A DNA stretch of 54,728 nucleotides, from contig DVFT01000158.1 of assembly GCA_018713105.1 (NCBI GenBank), positions 1-54,728 on the forward strand, read 5' to 3'. Below are positions 33,097 through 42,910 of this stretch, piece after piece (position 1 is the stretch's first letter; each line of letters opens with the position of its first letter). The notes beneath the pieces were generated by a model that saw only the letters and a list, made by a program, of their open reading frames with translations, made no database searches and was not told the origin of the DNA. The DNA comes from Candidatus Limivivens merdigallinarum (GTDB lineage Bacteria; Bacillota; Clostridia; Lachnospirales; Lachnospiraceae). The position numbers and the translations under genes were made by a program.

Positions 33097-34347
33097 CTAA
33101 GCTCTCCGGTACCTGGCGTAGGAGAAGACCGCTGCTGCGGAAAATCCGACGAACTCTAGGGCAGCGAATGCCAGGATCGCATAGGGCGTCCAGACCGAGT
33201 AATTCCCCAGGTGCAGAAACTGGAAGTCTGAGAGCGCATAGAGCATGCTTCCCTGGAGGCTTACGCCGCCGGTGGGCAGTATGGTGCCAAGCCAAAGACC
33301 TGCATCCCCCGGTATGAAGATATTGGCAATCGCCGGCAGGATACAGAGAAAGACCCCCACCACCGTCGTCACCATGGCATTGGAACATTTGGAGGAAACA
33401 AACAGGACCGTCCCCACAGTAGCCAGGATCGTGAGGAGACCGGAAGCCGCTATGCACCACTGGAGTTCCCCGATCGTCAGGTTGGGGAGGCTTAGGGCAG
33501 AGTAAAACATCTGCATGGAACTTTTCGTCCATTCCCAGCCAACCAATCCATTTGAAATCAAAAGATATACGACTAAACATAGTATCGTCGCTCCTGCGCT
33601 GATCGCCAGCGCAGATAAAACCTTGACAAATCCCAGCCGAAGCCTTCCATGTTTTGTACAACGGAGGATGTCATCTGCTCCCGTTTGATAATCTGAGGAA
33701 AAAACCGGTGCAGCCATCGCTACACAAAAAATCAGGATCAAAAAAGCTACTAGGATCTCATAATCCATCAGGTTACCGTCGCCTCCTGGATAAAATACAA
33801 AGGGCTTTTCTACCTGCCCATAAAGAGCTTCCGCCTGCTCTTGCACTTCCGGGTGCCCTTCCTGCTGCAATTCCATCATAGTGGAAAGTCTGTCATCCAA
33901 AACTTTGTACACATCTCCAACTGACTCCAGGTCGATTTCCCAGATACTTGGAGCGATTCCGGTCTCCAAATCCGTGTAAGCCTCTCTCAAAAGATTGGTC
34001 AAAGGCGTCAGGGGGCGGATACGCTTCTCGTAAAGTTCATCCAGAAGCTCATAGGTAGTTCCAGCCTCATATTCATCTAGCACGGACTGATAATCATACG
34101 CCGCCTGCTTCACTTTCTCTGAAGTAACAGTACCTGCTACATCTTTCTGGCGCTCCTTGATATAGTGGATTCCTTCCAACCCCCGGAGAATCCGCGTGCT
34201 CCCATCTTCCTCCCAGACAGTCCCATAGGGAAAAGACAGCGGTAAAACTGCAAAAAATACAGTAGCAGCAAGAGCCAGAAGCATCAGAATCTTTGTCATT
34301 CTGGTCCTCCAGACCCGTTTTACCTCAAGACAAAATAACCTCATCAC
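33097..34347 (-). CDS. ABC-2-type transporter permease, cassette 2
   Basis: A 416-residue membrane protein with one segment near residues 15-38, an extracytoplasmic part of roughly 150 residues with several helices, and about six membrane segments in the C-terminal half. The layout is the same as the permease of cassette 1, though sequence similarity is low by eye. The ATG overlaps the ATPase stop by four bases. It is followed by a strong terminator. Substrate unknown. Confidence 0.85.
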   Translation of the reverse strand: MMRLFCLEVKRVWRTRMTKILMLLALAATVFFAVLPLSFPYGTVWEEDGSTRILRGLEGIHYIKERQKDVAGTVTSEKVKQAAYDYQSVLDEYEAGTTYELLDELYEKRIRPLTPLTNLLREAYTDLETGIAPSIWEIDLESVGDVYKVLDDRLSTMMELQQEGHPEVQEQAEALYGQVEKPFVFYPGGDGNLMDYEILVAFLILIFCVAMAAPVFSSDYQTGADDILRCTKHGRLRLGFVKVLSALAISAGATILCLVVYLLISNGLVGWEWTKSSMQMFYSALSLPNLTIGELQWCIAASGLLTILATVGTVLFVSSKCSNAMVTTVVGVFLCILPAIANIFIPGDAGLWLGTILPTGGVSLQGSMLYALSDFQFLHLGNYSVWTPYAILAFAALEFVGFSAAAVFSYARYRRA

Positions 34348-35225
34348 GCTTCCTCCCTTCCATTCTGAGGAAACAGCCAGAGATAGAGATCTTCCAGCCG
34401 TTCCTTTTCCCGCACTCCATTTCCGTCAAGAGGCATATCTCCCAGATACCGGATGGACACCATGCCCTCTTCTTCGTTCCTTAGATTGATGATCCGAAGC
34501 CGCCTCTCCAGGGCGGGAAGCTCCTCTGTGGGAACCCGGCTGCTCCACACCTTTCCTTCCACCAGACGGATCAGCTCCTCCGTGGTGCCTTCCGCCACCA
34601 GACGTCCATCCTTCATGATGGCGTTCCTTGTGGCAATATACTCCACATCTGAGACGATGTGGGTGGAAATCAGAACGATCCGTTCTCTGGCAAATTCAGA
34701 GATGAGATTACGCAGATGAATCCGCTCTCCCGGATCCAGACCGCTGGTCGGTTCATCCAGCAGCAAGACTTTCGGATCATTCAGAAGCGCCTGGGCAATC
34801 CCTACCCTCCGCTTCATCCCGCCGGAAAGCTTGCTGATCTTCTTCTTGCCAACCTCCGCAAGGGTCAGCTGCTCCAAAAGCCTGTCAATCTTTTCTTTTG
34901 CCCGCTTTGCAGGCAATCCCTTCAGCGCCGCCACATATTCCAGATAATCCTGCACCCGGAACTCCGGGTAAAATCCGAATTCCTGGGGCAGGTAGCCAAA
35001 GATATCCCGATAGCGTCCCTTCAGAACTTCGATGGGAATTCCGTCATAGGTCACTCTCCCGGCATCCGGCTTCAGCAGCCCTGCCACCATGCGCATCAGC
35101 GTCGTCTTTCCTGCCCCGTTGGCGCCCAGAAGCCCCCACACTCCATGGGTGAGACGCAAGGACACCCCCTGTACGGCTTTTTTATCCTTATATTGTTTTG
35201 ATACTTGTTCGATTGATAAATTCAT
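34344..35225 (-). CDS. ABC transporter ATP-binding protein, cassette 2
   Basis: A 293-residue ATPase closely similar to the cassette 1 ATPase: Walker A LLGANGAGKTTLMRM near residue 32, Q-loop YLPQEFGFYPEF near 83, signature LSGGMKRRVGIAQALL near 132, Walker B VLLLDEPTSGLDP near 153 and STHIVSDVEYIA with the H-loop. The C-terminal tail ends in a segment like VREKERLEDLYLWLF, also seen in cassette 1. It lies nine bases after the membrane-protein gene. Confidence 0.92.
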   Translation of the reverse strand: MNLSIEQVSKQYKDKKAVQGVSLRLTHGVWGLLGANGAGKTTLMRMVAGLLKPDAGRVTYDGIPIEVLKGRYRDIFGYLPQEFGFYPEFRVQDYLEYVAALKGLPAKRAKEKIDRLLEQLTLAEVGKKKISKLSGGMKRRVGIAQALLNDPKVLLLDEPTSGLDPGERIHLRNLISEFARERIVLISTHIVSDVEYIATRNAIMKDGRLVAEGTTEELIRLVEGKVWSSRVPTEELPALERRLRIINLRNEEEGMVSIRYLGDMPLDGNGVREKERLEDLYLWLFPQNGREEA

Positions 35226-35234
35226 CCTTTCCTC

Positions 35235-36014
35235 CTATCTGAGCTGCAGCTCCCCGTAGGCAGACCGGACAAGCAGATACCGGATCTGCCAGATCAGGGC
35301 AGCTCCCAAAAACACCAGAACGATGGCTCCTACCCAGGTAAGCTCCGCCAGGATCCATTCCGGGCAGGAGATTGCCGCCATTCCCGTCAGAAGCGCCGTC
35401 AAAACAGCAATTCCCACACAGCCCGGGGCAAATGCCTCTCCCGGCAGACGCCCCAGAAGGAACATGCCTCCCAGGCTCGCCCCAAGGAACGGCATAAAGA
35501 GCGCCAGGCATACGCCGCCTTGCCCAAGCTTTGTCAGAGACAGCGCCAGGATTCCCATTCCCCCAAGCAGGACGCCGTCTCCCATCCCCAGGATCAAAAG
35601 CTTCGCCAGCAAAACCCTTCTCCAGGAGAAATGCGCCGTAGCTTCGATCTCATGCATCCCATAGCGGAGTCCCCTCCTAAGGACTGGGACAGAGGCGAGA
35701 AACATCAGCAGCGCGCAGAGGCAGAGGTAACATGCAATCAGCCTTCCATTCCATCCGAACGACTGCTGCAGGGAACAGAGCCCGCACACCTCTGCTGCTA
35801 GAATCCCTCCCTGTGCCAGCCAGATCTTCCAACCGATACTTCGGATCTGCGTCAGGAGAAAACGCCCGAAGGACATGTTTTTCTCCCGCTGCCTGCCCGG
35901 AAGTTCCTCTCCTGCCATCTCCTGGAGTTTCTTCAAAGCTTCGCCGTTCACCGTGACATCCAACTCACGGAAGGTCTGTCTCATCCTTTTTTCCATGCTC
36001 ATCCTTTTTCTCAT
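35235..36014 (-). CDS. multi-pass membrane protein, cassette 2 (possible sigma regulator)
   Basis: A 259-residue protein with a soluble N-terminus of about 55 residues and roughly six membrane segments. It shares RYGMHEIEATAHFSW and VLLAKL with the cassette 1 membrane protein, which indicates common ancestry. The first ATG directly abuts GGAGG and overlaps the sigma stop; in-frame Met codons at 36002 and 35996 are alternative starts. The N-terminal region could bind the sigma factor encoded just before it, but this is inference. Confidence 0.77.
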   Translation of the reverse strand: MRKRMSMEKRMRQTFRELDVTVNGEALKKLQEMAGEELPGRQREKNMSFGRFLLTQIRSIGWKIWLAQGGILAAEVCGLCSLQQSFGWNGRLIACYLCLCALLMFLASVPVLRRGLRYGMHEIEATAHFSWRRVLLAKLLILGMGDGVLLGGMGILALSLTKLGQGGVCLALFMPFLGASLGGMFLLGRLPGEAFAPGCVGIAVLTALLTGMAAISCPEWILAELTWVGAIVLVFLGAALIWQIRYLLVRSAYGELQLR

Positions 36015-36544
36015 CCTCCTTCCCCTCTTTCCAATTCCCGTTTCAGCCGTTTCTTTGCAGAATGGAGCCTGGACTGGACGGTGCGCAGGGGAATTCCAAG
36101 GATTTTCCCAATCTCCTTCATGGAAAGCTCTCCTGCATATCGAAGGAGCACCGTCTCCCGAAGTTCCCCCGGAAGCAGCCCTACAAGCCTTAGAAGCTCC
36201 ATGTCCGCCTGTACCCGCTCAAACCCGGTTTCCTCATATCCCTTCTCCACAGCCAGTTCCTCCAGGGAAATCTCCCCGACCTTTTGTTTCCTGCCAAAAT
36301 CGATACAGACATTGGCTGCGATCTGGTACAGGAATGCCCTGAAATGTCCCCTATGCTCATACCGGTCAAAATAGCGGAGCGCCTTTAAGAATGTCTCCTG
36401 GGCGGCATCCTCTGCCAGAGCCCGGCTGGGCGCATGAAACAGACAATACCGCAGGATCTCCGGATAGTACATGGCGATCAGCTCATTCTGTGCCTCTTTG
36501 TCTCCCTGTTCAATTTTTCTCATCAATGTATCTTCACGCGTCAA
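36011..36544 (-). CDS. ECF-type RNA polymerase sigma factor, cassette 2
   Basis: A 177-residue sigma-70 family factor. Region 2 has AEDAAQETFLKALRYFDRY and FLYQIAANVCIDFGRK; region 4 has LSMKEIGKILGIPLRTVQSRLHSAKKRL, a clear helix-turn-helix. It heads the second cassette. The start is placed at TTG 36544 with AGGAGG seven bases upstream; an internal ATG seven codons later is an alternative, and a longer frame to 36664 crosses the promoter. Its target promoter is not evident, but autoregulation is common for such factors. Confidence 0.9.
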   Translation of the reverse strand: MTREDTLMRKIEQGDKEAQNELIAMYYPEILRYCLFHAPSRALAEDAAQETFLKALRYFDRYEHRGHFRAFLYQIAANVCIDFGRKQKVGEISLEELAVEKGYEETGFERVQADMELLRLVGLLPGELRETVLLRYAGELSMKEIGKILGIPLRTVQSRLHSAKKRLKRELERGEGG

Positions 36545-36571
36545 GACTTTTCCTCCTAAGGGCGTCCCCTT

Positions 36572-36604
36572 ATTATATAGAACGTGATCATTTAAGAAAA
36601 TGAT
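36572..36604 (-). promoter_or_regulatory. promoter with inverted repeat before the cassette 2 sigma gene
   Basis: A perfect TATAAT lies at 36577-36572 on the minus strand. In place of a good -35, the inverted repeat ATCATTT-N4-AAATGAT occupies 36604-36587. The weak -35 under a palindrome suggests a regulator binds here. Confidence 0.5.
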
Positions 36605-36631
36605 TGAGGTCAGGAAAAAAATTTTGAGCAT

Positions 36632-36668
36632 AAAAAAAGACCGACCATGCAACATCTTCTGCATCGTC
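36632..36668 (-). terminator. terminator after rpmF
   Basis: On the minus strand GACGATGCA pairs with TGCATGGTC (one mismatch) around an eight-base loop, followed by GGTC and a run of seven T. It separates rpmF from the cassette 2 sigma gene. Confidence 0.72.
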
Positions 36669-36686
36669 AGCCTTTCAAATTCCTGA

Positions 36687-36866
36687 TTAGTCTTCCTGAG
36701 GAATGATCTCTTTTTTGTTGTAGGTTCCGCAGTTCTTGCAAACTCTGTGCGGCATCATCAGTTCACCGCATTTGCTGCATTTTACCAGGTTCGGAGCAGC
36801 CATTTTCCAGTTTGCTCTTCTTTTATCTCTTCTGCCTTTGGAAGATTTATTCTTTGGACAAATCAT
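36687..36866 (-). CDS. rpmF: 50S ribosomal protein L32
   Basis: A 59-residue protein, shorter than most gene callers' cutoffs. It begins MICPKNKSSKGRRDKRRAN, close to the normal L32 start, and carries two CxxC pairs (CSKC and CKNC) that bind zinc. AAGGAGG lies nine bases before the ATG, partly over the end of the yceD gene. The yceD-rpmF pairing is widely conserved and confirms the identity. A terminator follows. Confidence 0.96.
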   Translation of the reverse strand: MICPKNKSSKGRRDKRRANWKMAAPNLVKCSKCGELMMPHRVCKNCGTYNKKEIIPQED

Positions 36867-36869
36867 GAA

Positions 36870-37397
36870 TTACACCTCCTTAAATTTGCTGAAAACATCC
36901 AGGACTTTCGCCATCCGCGGATCTAAGCTCTTGCGTTCACAGTCACAGGTCTGCTCATTGAGGTTCGTACCGCATACGGGACAGAGCCCTTTGCAGTCCT
37001 CCCTGCACAATACCTGCAGCGGAAAATTCATCAGAAGCTCACCGTAGATCAGCTTATCTACATCCAAGCTGTATCCATCAATGTAGTCGTGCTCATCAAG
37101 CGCCGTCATCCGTTCAGCCTCGGAAAGAGACATGTCTACATTCCTCTCGAAATCCAGAGCGAACTCCTTCGTCACATCCTGAAGGCAACGGCTGCATGGT
37201 ATCACGATATCCAATGTCACCTTGCCACTGATGCGCAGTTTGCGCTCTCCCTTGTTAGTCAACGTCAAGAGTACCGGCGTCTTGCTTACAATAGGAAATG
37301 TCCCCAGCCGAGAGGAAAAAGCATCCATCTCAATCCCCGCCTCTGTGGTAATCGTTTTATCATCGGTTTTCAACACAGTATTCAGGTCTATCTGCAT
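36870..37397 (-). CDS. yceD: YceD family (DUF177) protein
   Basis: A 175-residue protein of the YceD/DUF177 family, which almost always precedes rpmF and has been linked to rRNA or ribosome assembly. The conserved CSRCL motif is near residue 95, and the C-terminal CREDCKGLCPVCG, near residue 140, supplies further zinc-type Cys. It starts about 25 bases after a near-consensus promoter. The stop lies three bases before the rpmF start. Confidence 0.92.
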   Translation of the reverse strand: MQIDLNTVLKTDDKTITTEAGIEMDAFSSRLGTFPIVSKTPVLLTLTNKGERKLRISGKVTLDIVIPCSRCLQDVTKEFALDFERNVDMSLSEAERMTALDEHDYIDGYSLDVDKLIYGELLMNFPLQVLCREDCKGLCPVCGTNLNEQTCDCERKSLDPRMAKVLDVFSKFKEV

Positions 37398-37423
37398 AAC
37401 GATCTCCTATTCACACTTTTACT

Positions 37424-37452
37424 ATTATACATAGCCAATTCTGGTTTGTCAA
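37424..37452 (-). promoter_or_regulatory. consensus sigma-A promoter for yceD-rpmF
   Basis: On the minus strand a perfect TTGACA at 37452-37447, a 17-base spacer and a perfect TATAAT at 37429-37424. This is the strongest promoter in the window, fitting a ribosomal protein operon. Confidence 0.9.
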
Positions 37453-37493
37453 CCATTAATCTATATTTTTTTGCAACAGCTCTAGCAATCGAA

Positions 37494-37518
37494 TAGGCGG
37501 AGCAAAACGCCCCGCCTA
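37494..37518 (-). terminator. candidate terminator after ackA
   Basis: TAGGCGGGGC pairs with GCTCCGCCTA around GTTTT, 26 bases past the ackA stop on the minus strand. The following TTCGATT is only weakly T-rich. Confidence 0.6.
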
Positions 37519-37543
37519 TAAAAGCTTTCTCAAGCTGGTCCGT

Positions 37544-38737
37544 TTATTTTACCAGTGCAACGGTGTCGCGGCAGATTGCCAGTTCCTCATTGGTGGGGAT
37601 GACAGCTACCTTTACCTTGGAATCTTTGGTGGAAATAACTCTCTCCTCGCCTCTGTGGTTATTCTCCTCTTTGTCCAGGGTGATTCCCAGATACCCCAGA
37701 TAGCTGACTACCTTCTCACGGACTGGAATTGCGTTCTCACCGATTCCTGCAGTAAATACAATCGCATCCACACCGTTCATAGCAGCTACATAACCGCCTA
37801 CGTATTTTGCGATGCCATAGCAGAGTACCTCGATGGCATTGGCTGCTGCCTCGTTGCCGTTCTCAGCTGCCTCGTTCAGGTCACGGAAATCACTGGACAG
37901 ACCGCCGGACAGACCCAAGAGACCGGACTTCTTATTCAGGACATTCATCACGCCTGCGATATCCAGGTTCTCTTTCTTTGCGATAAACTCCATGATTGCC
38001 GGATCAATGCTTCCGGAACGGGTTCCCATAACAACGCCTTCCAGCGGGGTCAGTCCCATGGTGGTATCAACACACTTGCCGTTTACCACAGCGCTGATGG
38101 AGGAACCGTTGCCCAGATGGCAGACGATGACCTTGGAGTTGTCCTTGTCAAGACCCAGGAATTCTACAGCGCGTTTGGAGACAAAGCTGTGGGAGGTTCC
38201 GTGGAAACCATATCTTCTCACTTTGTAGTTCTTGTAGTATTCCAGGGGCAGACCATAGAGATAAGCCTTCGGCGGCATGGTCTGATGGAATGCGGTATCG
38301 AATACGCCAACCTGCGGTACGCCCGGCATCAGCTCCTGGCAGACACGGATCCCGATTAGGTTTGCCGGATTGTGAAGAGGTGCCAGATCGTTGCACTCTT
38401 CCACTGCCTTGATCATCTCATCGGTGATCACGCAGGAGGAAGCGAATTTCTCTCCGCCGTGTACCACACGGTGACCTACTGCATTGACTTCCTTCAGGGA
38501 GGAGATTGCCCCGGTCTTCGGGTTTACCAGCGCATCCAGCACCATCTGGATTGCTTCCTTGTGGGTGGGCATGGGAGCCTCGGTGATCTCCTTGTCCAGG
38601 CCGGCTTTCTGGTATACCAGACGACCATCGATGCCAATACGTTCGCAGAGTCCTTTTGCCAGAACGTCTTCCGTATCAGAATTGATCAGCTGATATTTCA
38701 GGGAAGAACTTCCGCAGTTAATCACTAATACATTCAT
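37544..38737 (-). CDS. ackA: acetate kinase
   Basis: A 397-residue enzyme that makes ATP and acetate from acetyl phosphate in the last step of acetogenic energy conservation. The N-terminal NCGSSSLKYQ is at about 7-16, the second signature GHRVVHGGEKF near 122, HLGNGSSISAV near 208 and FTAGIGENA near 326. Length is typical. It follows pta by about 100 bases. The gap holds a long-range CTGCGGCA/TGCCGCAG pairing but no T-run, so the pair is probably one transcript. Confidence 0.97.
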   Translation of the reverse strand: MNVLVINCGSSSLKYQLINSDTEDVLAKGLCERIGIDGRLVYQKAGLDKEITEAPMPTHKEAIQMVLDALVNPKTGAISSLKEVNAVGHRVVHGGEKFASSCVITDEMIKAVEECNDLAPLHNPANLIGIRVCQELMPGVPQVGVFDTAFHQTMPPKAYLYGLPLEYYKNYKVRRYGFHGTSHSFVSKRAVEFLGLDKDNSKVIVCHLGNGSSISAVVNGKCVDTTMGLTPLEGVVMGTRSGSIDPAIMEFIAKKENLDIAGVMNVLNKKSGLLGLSGGLSSDFRDLNEAAENGNEAAANAIEVLCYGIAKYVGGYVAAMNGVDAIVFTAGIGENAIPVREKVVSYLGYLGITLDKEENNHRGEERVISTKDSKVKVAVIPTNEELAICRDTVALVK

Positions 38738-38839
38738 TTCTTCTTATCCTCCATTTATTGCTTATTCCTGCGGCATCCGCCTCAACGAAGGAACCTTCCG
38801 CCTCTCTTGCATCTGCCGCAGAGTCATTGCCTTACCGAA

Positions 38840-39850
<1,011 letters not shown>

Positions 39851-39939
39851 TCATGTAAACAGTTATTTTTCACGAAGGCGGGAAACCCCTTCAGGCCTCC
39901 ATTTTACGGCACAAAAATACCTCAGCCGCATATACATTT

Positions 39940-39968
39940 ATTATATCGCTCTCCTTCCCCATTTTCAA
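39940..39968 (-). promoter_or_regulatory. sigma-A-type promoter for pta-ackA
   Basis: On the minus strand TTGAAA at 39968-39963, a 17-base spacer, then a perfect TATAAT at 39945-39940. Confidence 0.78.
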
Positions 39969-39987
39969 CTAAAAATTATGTATCTTT

Positions 39988-40019
39988 TTGTATACAACTT
40001 ACGGAAAAAGCCGTATAAT
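39988..40019 (+). promoter_or_regulatory. promoter for tmcAL with palindrome over the -35
   Basis: TATACA at 39991-39996, 17 bases, then a perfect TATAAT at 40014-40019. The perfect 10-base palindrome TTGTATACAA (39988-39997) covers the -35 box and could be an operator. Confidence 0.55.
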
Positions 40020-40139
40020 AGTTTCATTCATCGTCATAACGCCCATGGGAGACTCCTCCGTCTGTCTTTCTTGAGGAATTGCCCATGGATGATCACTGAA
40101 ATGCCGTCCCGTAGGCGGCGGAATGGAGTGCCTGATATT

Positions 40140-41357
40140 ATGAGAGTAACCGGAATCATCGCAGAATACAATCCCTTTCACAATGGTCATGCCTACCACC
40201 TCAGGGAAGCCAGACGGCTCACCAAAGCCCATTATCTCCTGGTGGTGATGGGCGGAAATTTCATGCAACGGGGAGAGCCCGCCATTGTAGACAAATTCGC
40301 CCGCACGGAAATGGCGCTAAGAGGCGGCGCCGATCTAGTCGCGGAACTGCCCACCCCCTTTGCCACCGGAAGTGCGGAATATTTTGCAGAGGGCGCAGTG
40401 GAGCTCTTGGATCAGTCCGGGGTGGTGGATACCCTCTGCTTCGGAAGTGAATCCGGGGATCTCGGACTCGTCCAAAGGGCTGCCGAAGTTCTGATTGAGG
40501 AACCGGAAGCTTACCGGGCTGTGCTGAAGGCGGAACTGAAGGCGGGGAATAGCTTCCCCACCGCCAGGGAGCACGCCCTTGCATCTATCCTGGCGGCGGA
40601 GGATCTCCCCGAGGGATTTCTTTCCTCCCCCAACAATATCCTTGCCGTGGAATATGTGAAAGCCCTCCTCAAACGAGGCAGCCGCATCAAGCCCTGTACG
40701 GTCCGACGGATAGGTAATTACCACGGGGAAGGGCTTTTCCCTGACGGGGGCTTTGCTTCGGCGAGTGCAATCCGGCGCTTTCTCCTGGAAGGGGCGTTCC
40801 GGGAAGGCAGCTTTAAGGAGGAGAGCGTTCCTTTCCGGGAACCCTTCGTCTCTCCTTTATCCTCCCAGCTTCCGGAGACCAGCCTCCGCCTCCTAACGGA
40901 CGGGCGCAGGCTGGTCTCCCTAGAGGATTTTTCGCTGCCCCTCCACTACCGGCTGCTTGCCGCCTCGGACCCACTGGAATTTACCGCTTTTCTAGATGTG
41001 TCCCCTGATCTTTCCCGGCGGATCTTCCGTCTCCGCCATGAATTTTCCGGCTACGAAGCATTTCTGGACCGCCTGAAGACCCGGCAGTACACCAGAACCC
41101 GGATCGCCCGGGCGCTGCTCCACATCCTGCTGGGAATCCGAAACACAGACATTGCCCTGCCCTCCCAGTTTCGGATCCTGGGATTCCGAAGAGAAGCCGC
41201 CCCTCTCCTTCGGAGGCTGAAAGAAGAAAGCAGGCTTCCGGTGGTGAGCCGTCCATCCAGGGGTGCTTCTTCTGACCAGGAAGCCTTTTTTTCCTCCGTG
41301 TATCACCTGGGGGAGGCTTATCACGAATATCGGGAAAAACTTGTGATCGTTCCGTAA
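40140..41357 (+). CDS. tmcAL: tRNA(Met) cytidine acetate ligase (TmcAL/YlbM)
   Basis: A 405-residue nucleotidyltransferase-fold enzyme that uses acetate and ATP to make N4-acetylcytidine at the wobble base of elongator tRNA-Met. The N-terminal segment GIIAEYNPFHNGHAYHL carries the HxGH-like motif, followed by VVMGGNFMQRGEPA. A central FGSESGD and YHGEGLFPDGGFASAS lie further in. The start at 40140 gives the usual N-terminus; its ribosome-binding site is weak, and an in-frame ATG at 40080 is an alternative. It sits beside pta-ackA and yceD-rpmF, as in other clostridia; the product needs the acetate those enzymes produce. Confidence 0.92.
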   Translation: MRVTGIIAEYNPFHNGHAYHLREARRLTKAHYLLVVMGGNFMQRGEPAIVDKFARTEMALRGGADLVAELPTPFATGSAEYFAEGAVELLDQSGVVDTLCFGSESGDLGLVQRAAEVLIEEPEAYRAVLKAELKAGNSFPTAREHALASILAAEDLPEGFLSSPNNILAVEYVKALLKRGSRIKPCTVRRIGNYHGEGLFPDGGFASASAIRRFLLEGAFREGSFKEESVPFREPFVSPLSSQLPETSLRLLTDGRRLVSLEDFSLPLHYRLLAASDPLEFTAFLDVSPDLSRRIFRLRHEFSGYEAFLDRLKTRQYTRTRIARALLHILLGIRNTDIALPSQFRILGFRREAAPLLRRLKEESRLPVVSRPSRGASSDQEAFFSSVYHLGEAYHEYREKLVIVP

Positions 41358-41481
41358 CGTCCTTCCATACAGATGGAACGGGGCGATTTTCTTCCCGATC
41401 TGTCGCACTCACAGCTAACTCTGGTCTCCGCTCCGCTACAATCGGTGCTAAGCAAACCTCTATCGGACGTATTACGCAGAA

Positions 41482-41530
41482 AACTGCCGTTCCAGAAGCT
41501 TAGGAAGCTTTGAAACGGCAGTTCTTTTTA
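41482..41530. terminator. bidirectional terminator between tmcAL and the polA operon
   Basis: AACTGCCGTT pairs with AACGGCAGTT, with an inner AAGCTT/AAGCTT stem, and TTCTTTTTA on the plus strand. On the minus strand it ends the six-gene operon. Confidence 0.85.
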
Positions 41531-42892
41531 GTTTTTAAAGCTATGGATCGGTGCGGGAATCCGACCGGTCCTCTTCACAAAGTCCTCGCAGGAGCAGGAA
41601 TTCACCGGCATAATAGGCGCATAGCCTAAGAGCCCGCCGAATTCCACCGTCTCTCCCACGTCCTTTCCGATGACCGGAATCAGGCGTACCGCCGTGGTCT
41701 TCTGGTTGACCATACCGATTGCCATCTCATCGGCAATGATGCCTGAGATGGTCGCCGGGCTGGTGCTTCCCGGAATGGCAATCATGTCAAGCCCTACGGA
41801 GCAGACACAGGTCATCGCCTCCAGTTTCTCGATGGAAAGGGCGCCCGCGTTCACCGCGTCGATCATTCCCTTGTCCTCGCTCACCGGAATGAAGGCTCCG
41901 CTCAAGCCACCCACATAGGAGGACGCCATGACGCCGCCTTTTTTCACCTGGTCATTGAGCAGGGCAAGCGCCGCCGTGGTGCCTGGCGCTCCCGGATATT
42001 CCAGTCCGATCTCACAGAGGATCTCTGCCACGCTGTCTCCCACCGCCGGGGTCGGCGCCAGGGAGAGATCGATGATGCCAAAAGGAATCCCCAGACGCTT
42101 GCTGGCTTCCTGCGCCACCAGCTGCCCCACGCGGGTCACCTTGAAGGCAGTCTTCTTGATGGTCTCACAGAGCACCTCAAAGCTCTGTCCCCTCACCGCT
42201 TCCAGGGCATGCTTTACCACACCGGGACCGCTGACGCCCACGTTGATAATCGCGTCCGCCTCTGTCACACCGTGGAAGGCTCCTGCCATGAAGGGGTTGT
42301 CGTCCGGCGCATTGCAGAATACCACCAGCTTGGCGCAGCCTAAAGAATCCTGCTCCTTGGTTGCCTCCGCCGTCGCCTTCACCATCTCGCCCATCAGGCG
42401 CACCGCGTCCATATTGATGCCGCATTTGGTGGATGCCACGTTGATGGAGCTGCAAACCCTCTCGGTGCTGCTCAGCGCTTCCGGGATGGAACGGATGAGA
42501 TTCTCATCGCTCTTTGTCATTCCCTTGGAAACCAAGGCGGAATATCCGCCGATAAAGTTTACGCCCACTTCCGACGCAGCCCGGTCCAGCGTCTGCGCAA
42601 CCGTCACAAAATCCTCCGGCGTCTTGCAGGCATTCCCACCCACCAAAGCGATGGGGGTGACGGAGATCCTTTTGTTGACGATCGGAATCCCGAATTCCTT
42701 TTCGATCTTTTCCCCCGTGGCAACCAGATCCTTGGCAAGCCAGGTGATTTTGTGGTAAATATTCCGGTTTAAGGTATCCAGATTATCCGAAACACAGTCC
42801 AGAAGGCTGATTCCCATGGTGATGGTACGCACATCCAGATTCTCCTGGGTGATCATCTGGTTGGTCTCGTTTACTTCAAAGATATTGATCAT
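41528..42892 (-). CDS. UPF0210 (DUF711, PFL-like) protein
   Basis: A 454-residue protein of the UPF0210 family. Its structure relates it to the pyruvate-formate lyase/glycyl-radical fold, but there is no glycyl-radical motif here, and the reaction is unknown. Conserved stretches include the long [26 protein letters not shown] and [17 protein letters not shown]. The partner ACT protein is encoded 18 bases upstream, as in most Firmicutes, so the two probably work together, with ACT sensing a ligand. It closes the polA operon. Confidence 0.9.
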   Translation of the reverse strand: MINIFEVNETNQMITQENLDVRTITMGISLLDCVSDNLDTLNRNIYHKITWLAKDLVATGEKIEKEFGIPIVNKRISVTPIALVGGNACKTPEDFVTVAQTLDRAASEVGVNFIGGYSALVSKGMTKSDENLIRSIPEALSSTERVCSSINVASTKCGINMDAVRLMGEMVKATAEATKEQDSLGCAKLVVFCNAPDDNPFMAGAFHGVTEADAIINVGVSGPGVVKHALEAVRGQSFEVLCETIKKTAFKVTRVGQLVAQEASKRLGIPFGIIDLSLAPTPAVGDSVAEILCEIGLEYPGAPGTTAALALLNDQVKKGGVMASSYVGGLSGAFIPVSEDKGMIDAVNAGALSIEKLEAMTCVCSVGLDMIAIPGSTSPATISGIIADEMAIGMVNQKTTAVRLIPVIGKDVGETVEFGGLLGYAPIMPVNSCSCEDFVKRTGRIPAPIHSFKN

Positions 42893-42910
42893 AGTCTGTT
42901 CTTCTCCCCT

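Noticed and set aside
41358-41480. Small hairpin TTCCAT-ACAG-ATGGAA after tmcAL as its terminator
   Set aside because: Short stem with no T-run directly after; the stronger terminator is at 41,482-41,530.
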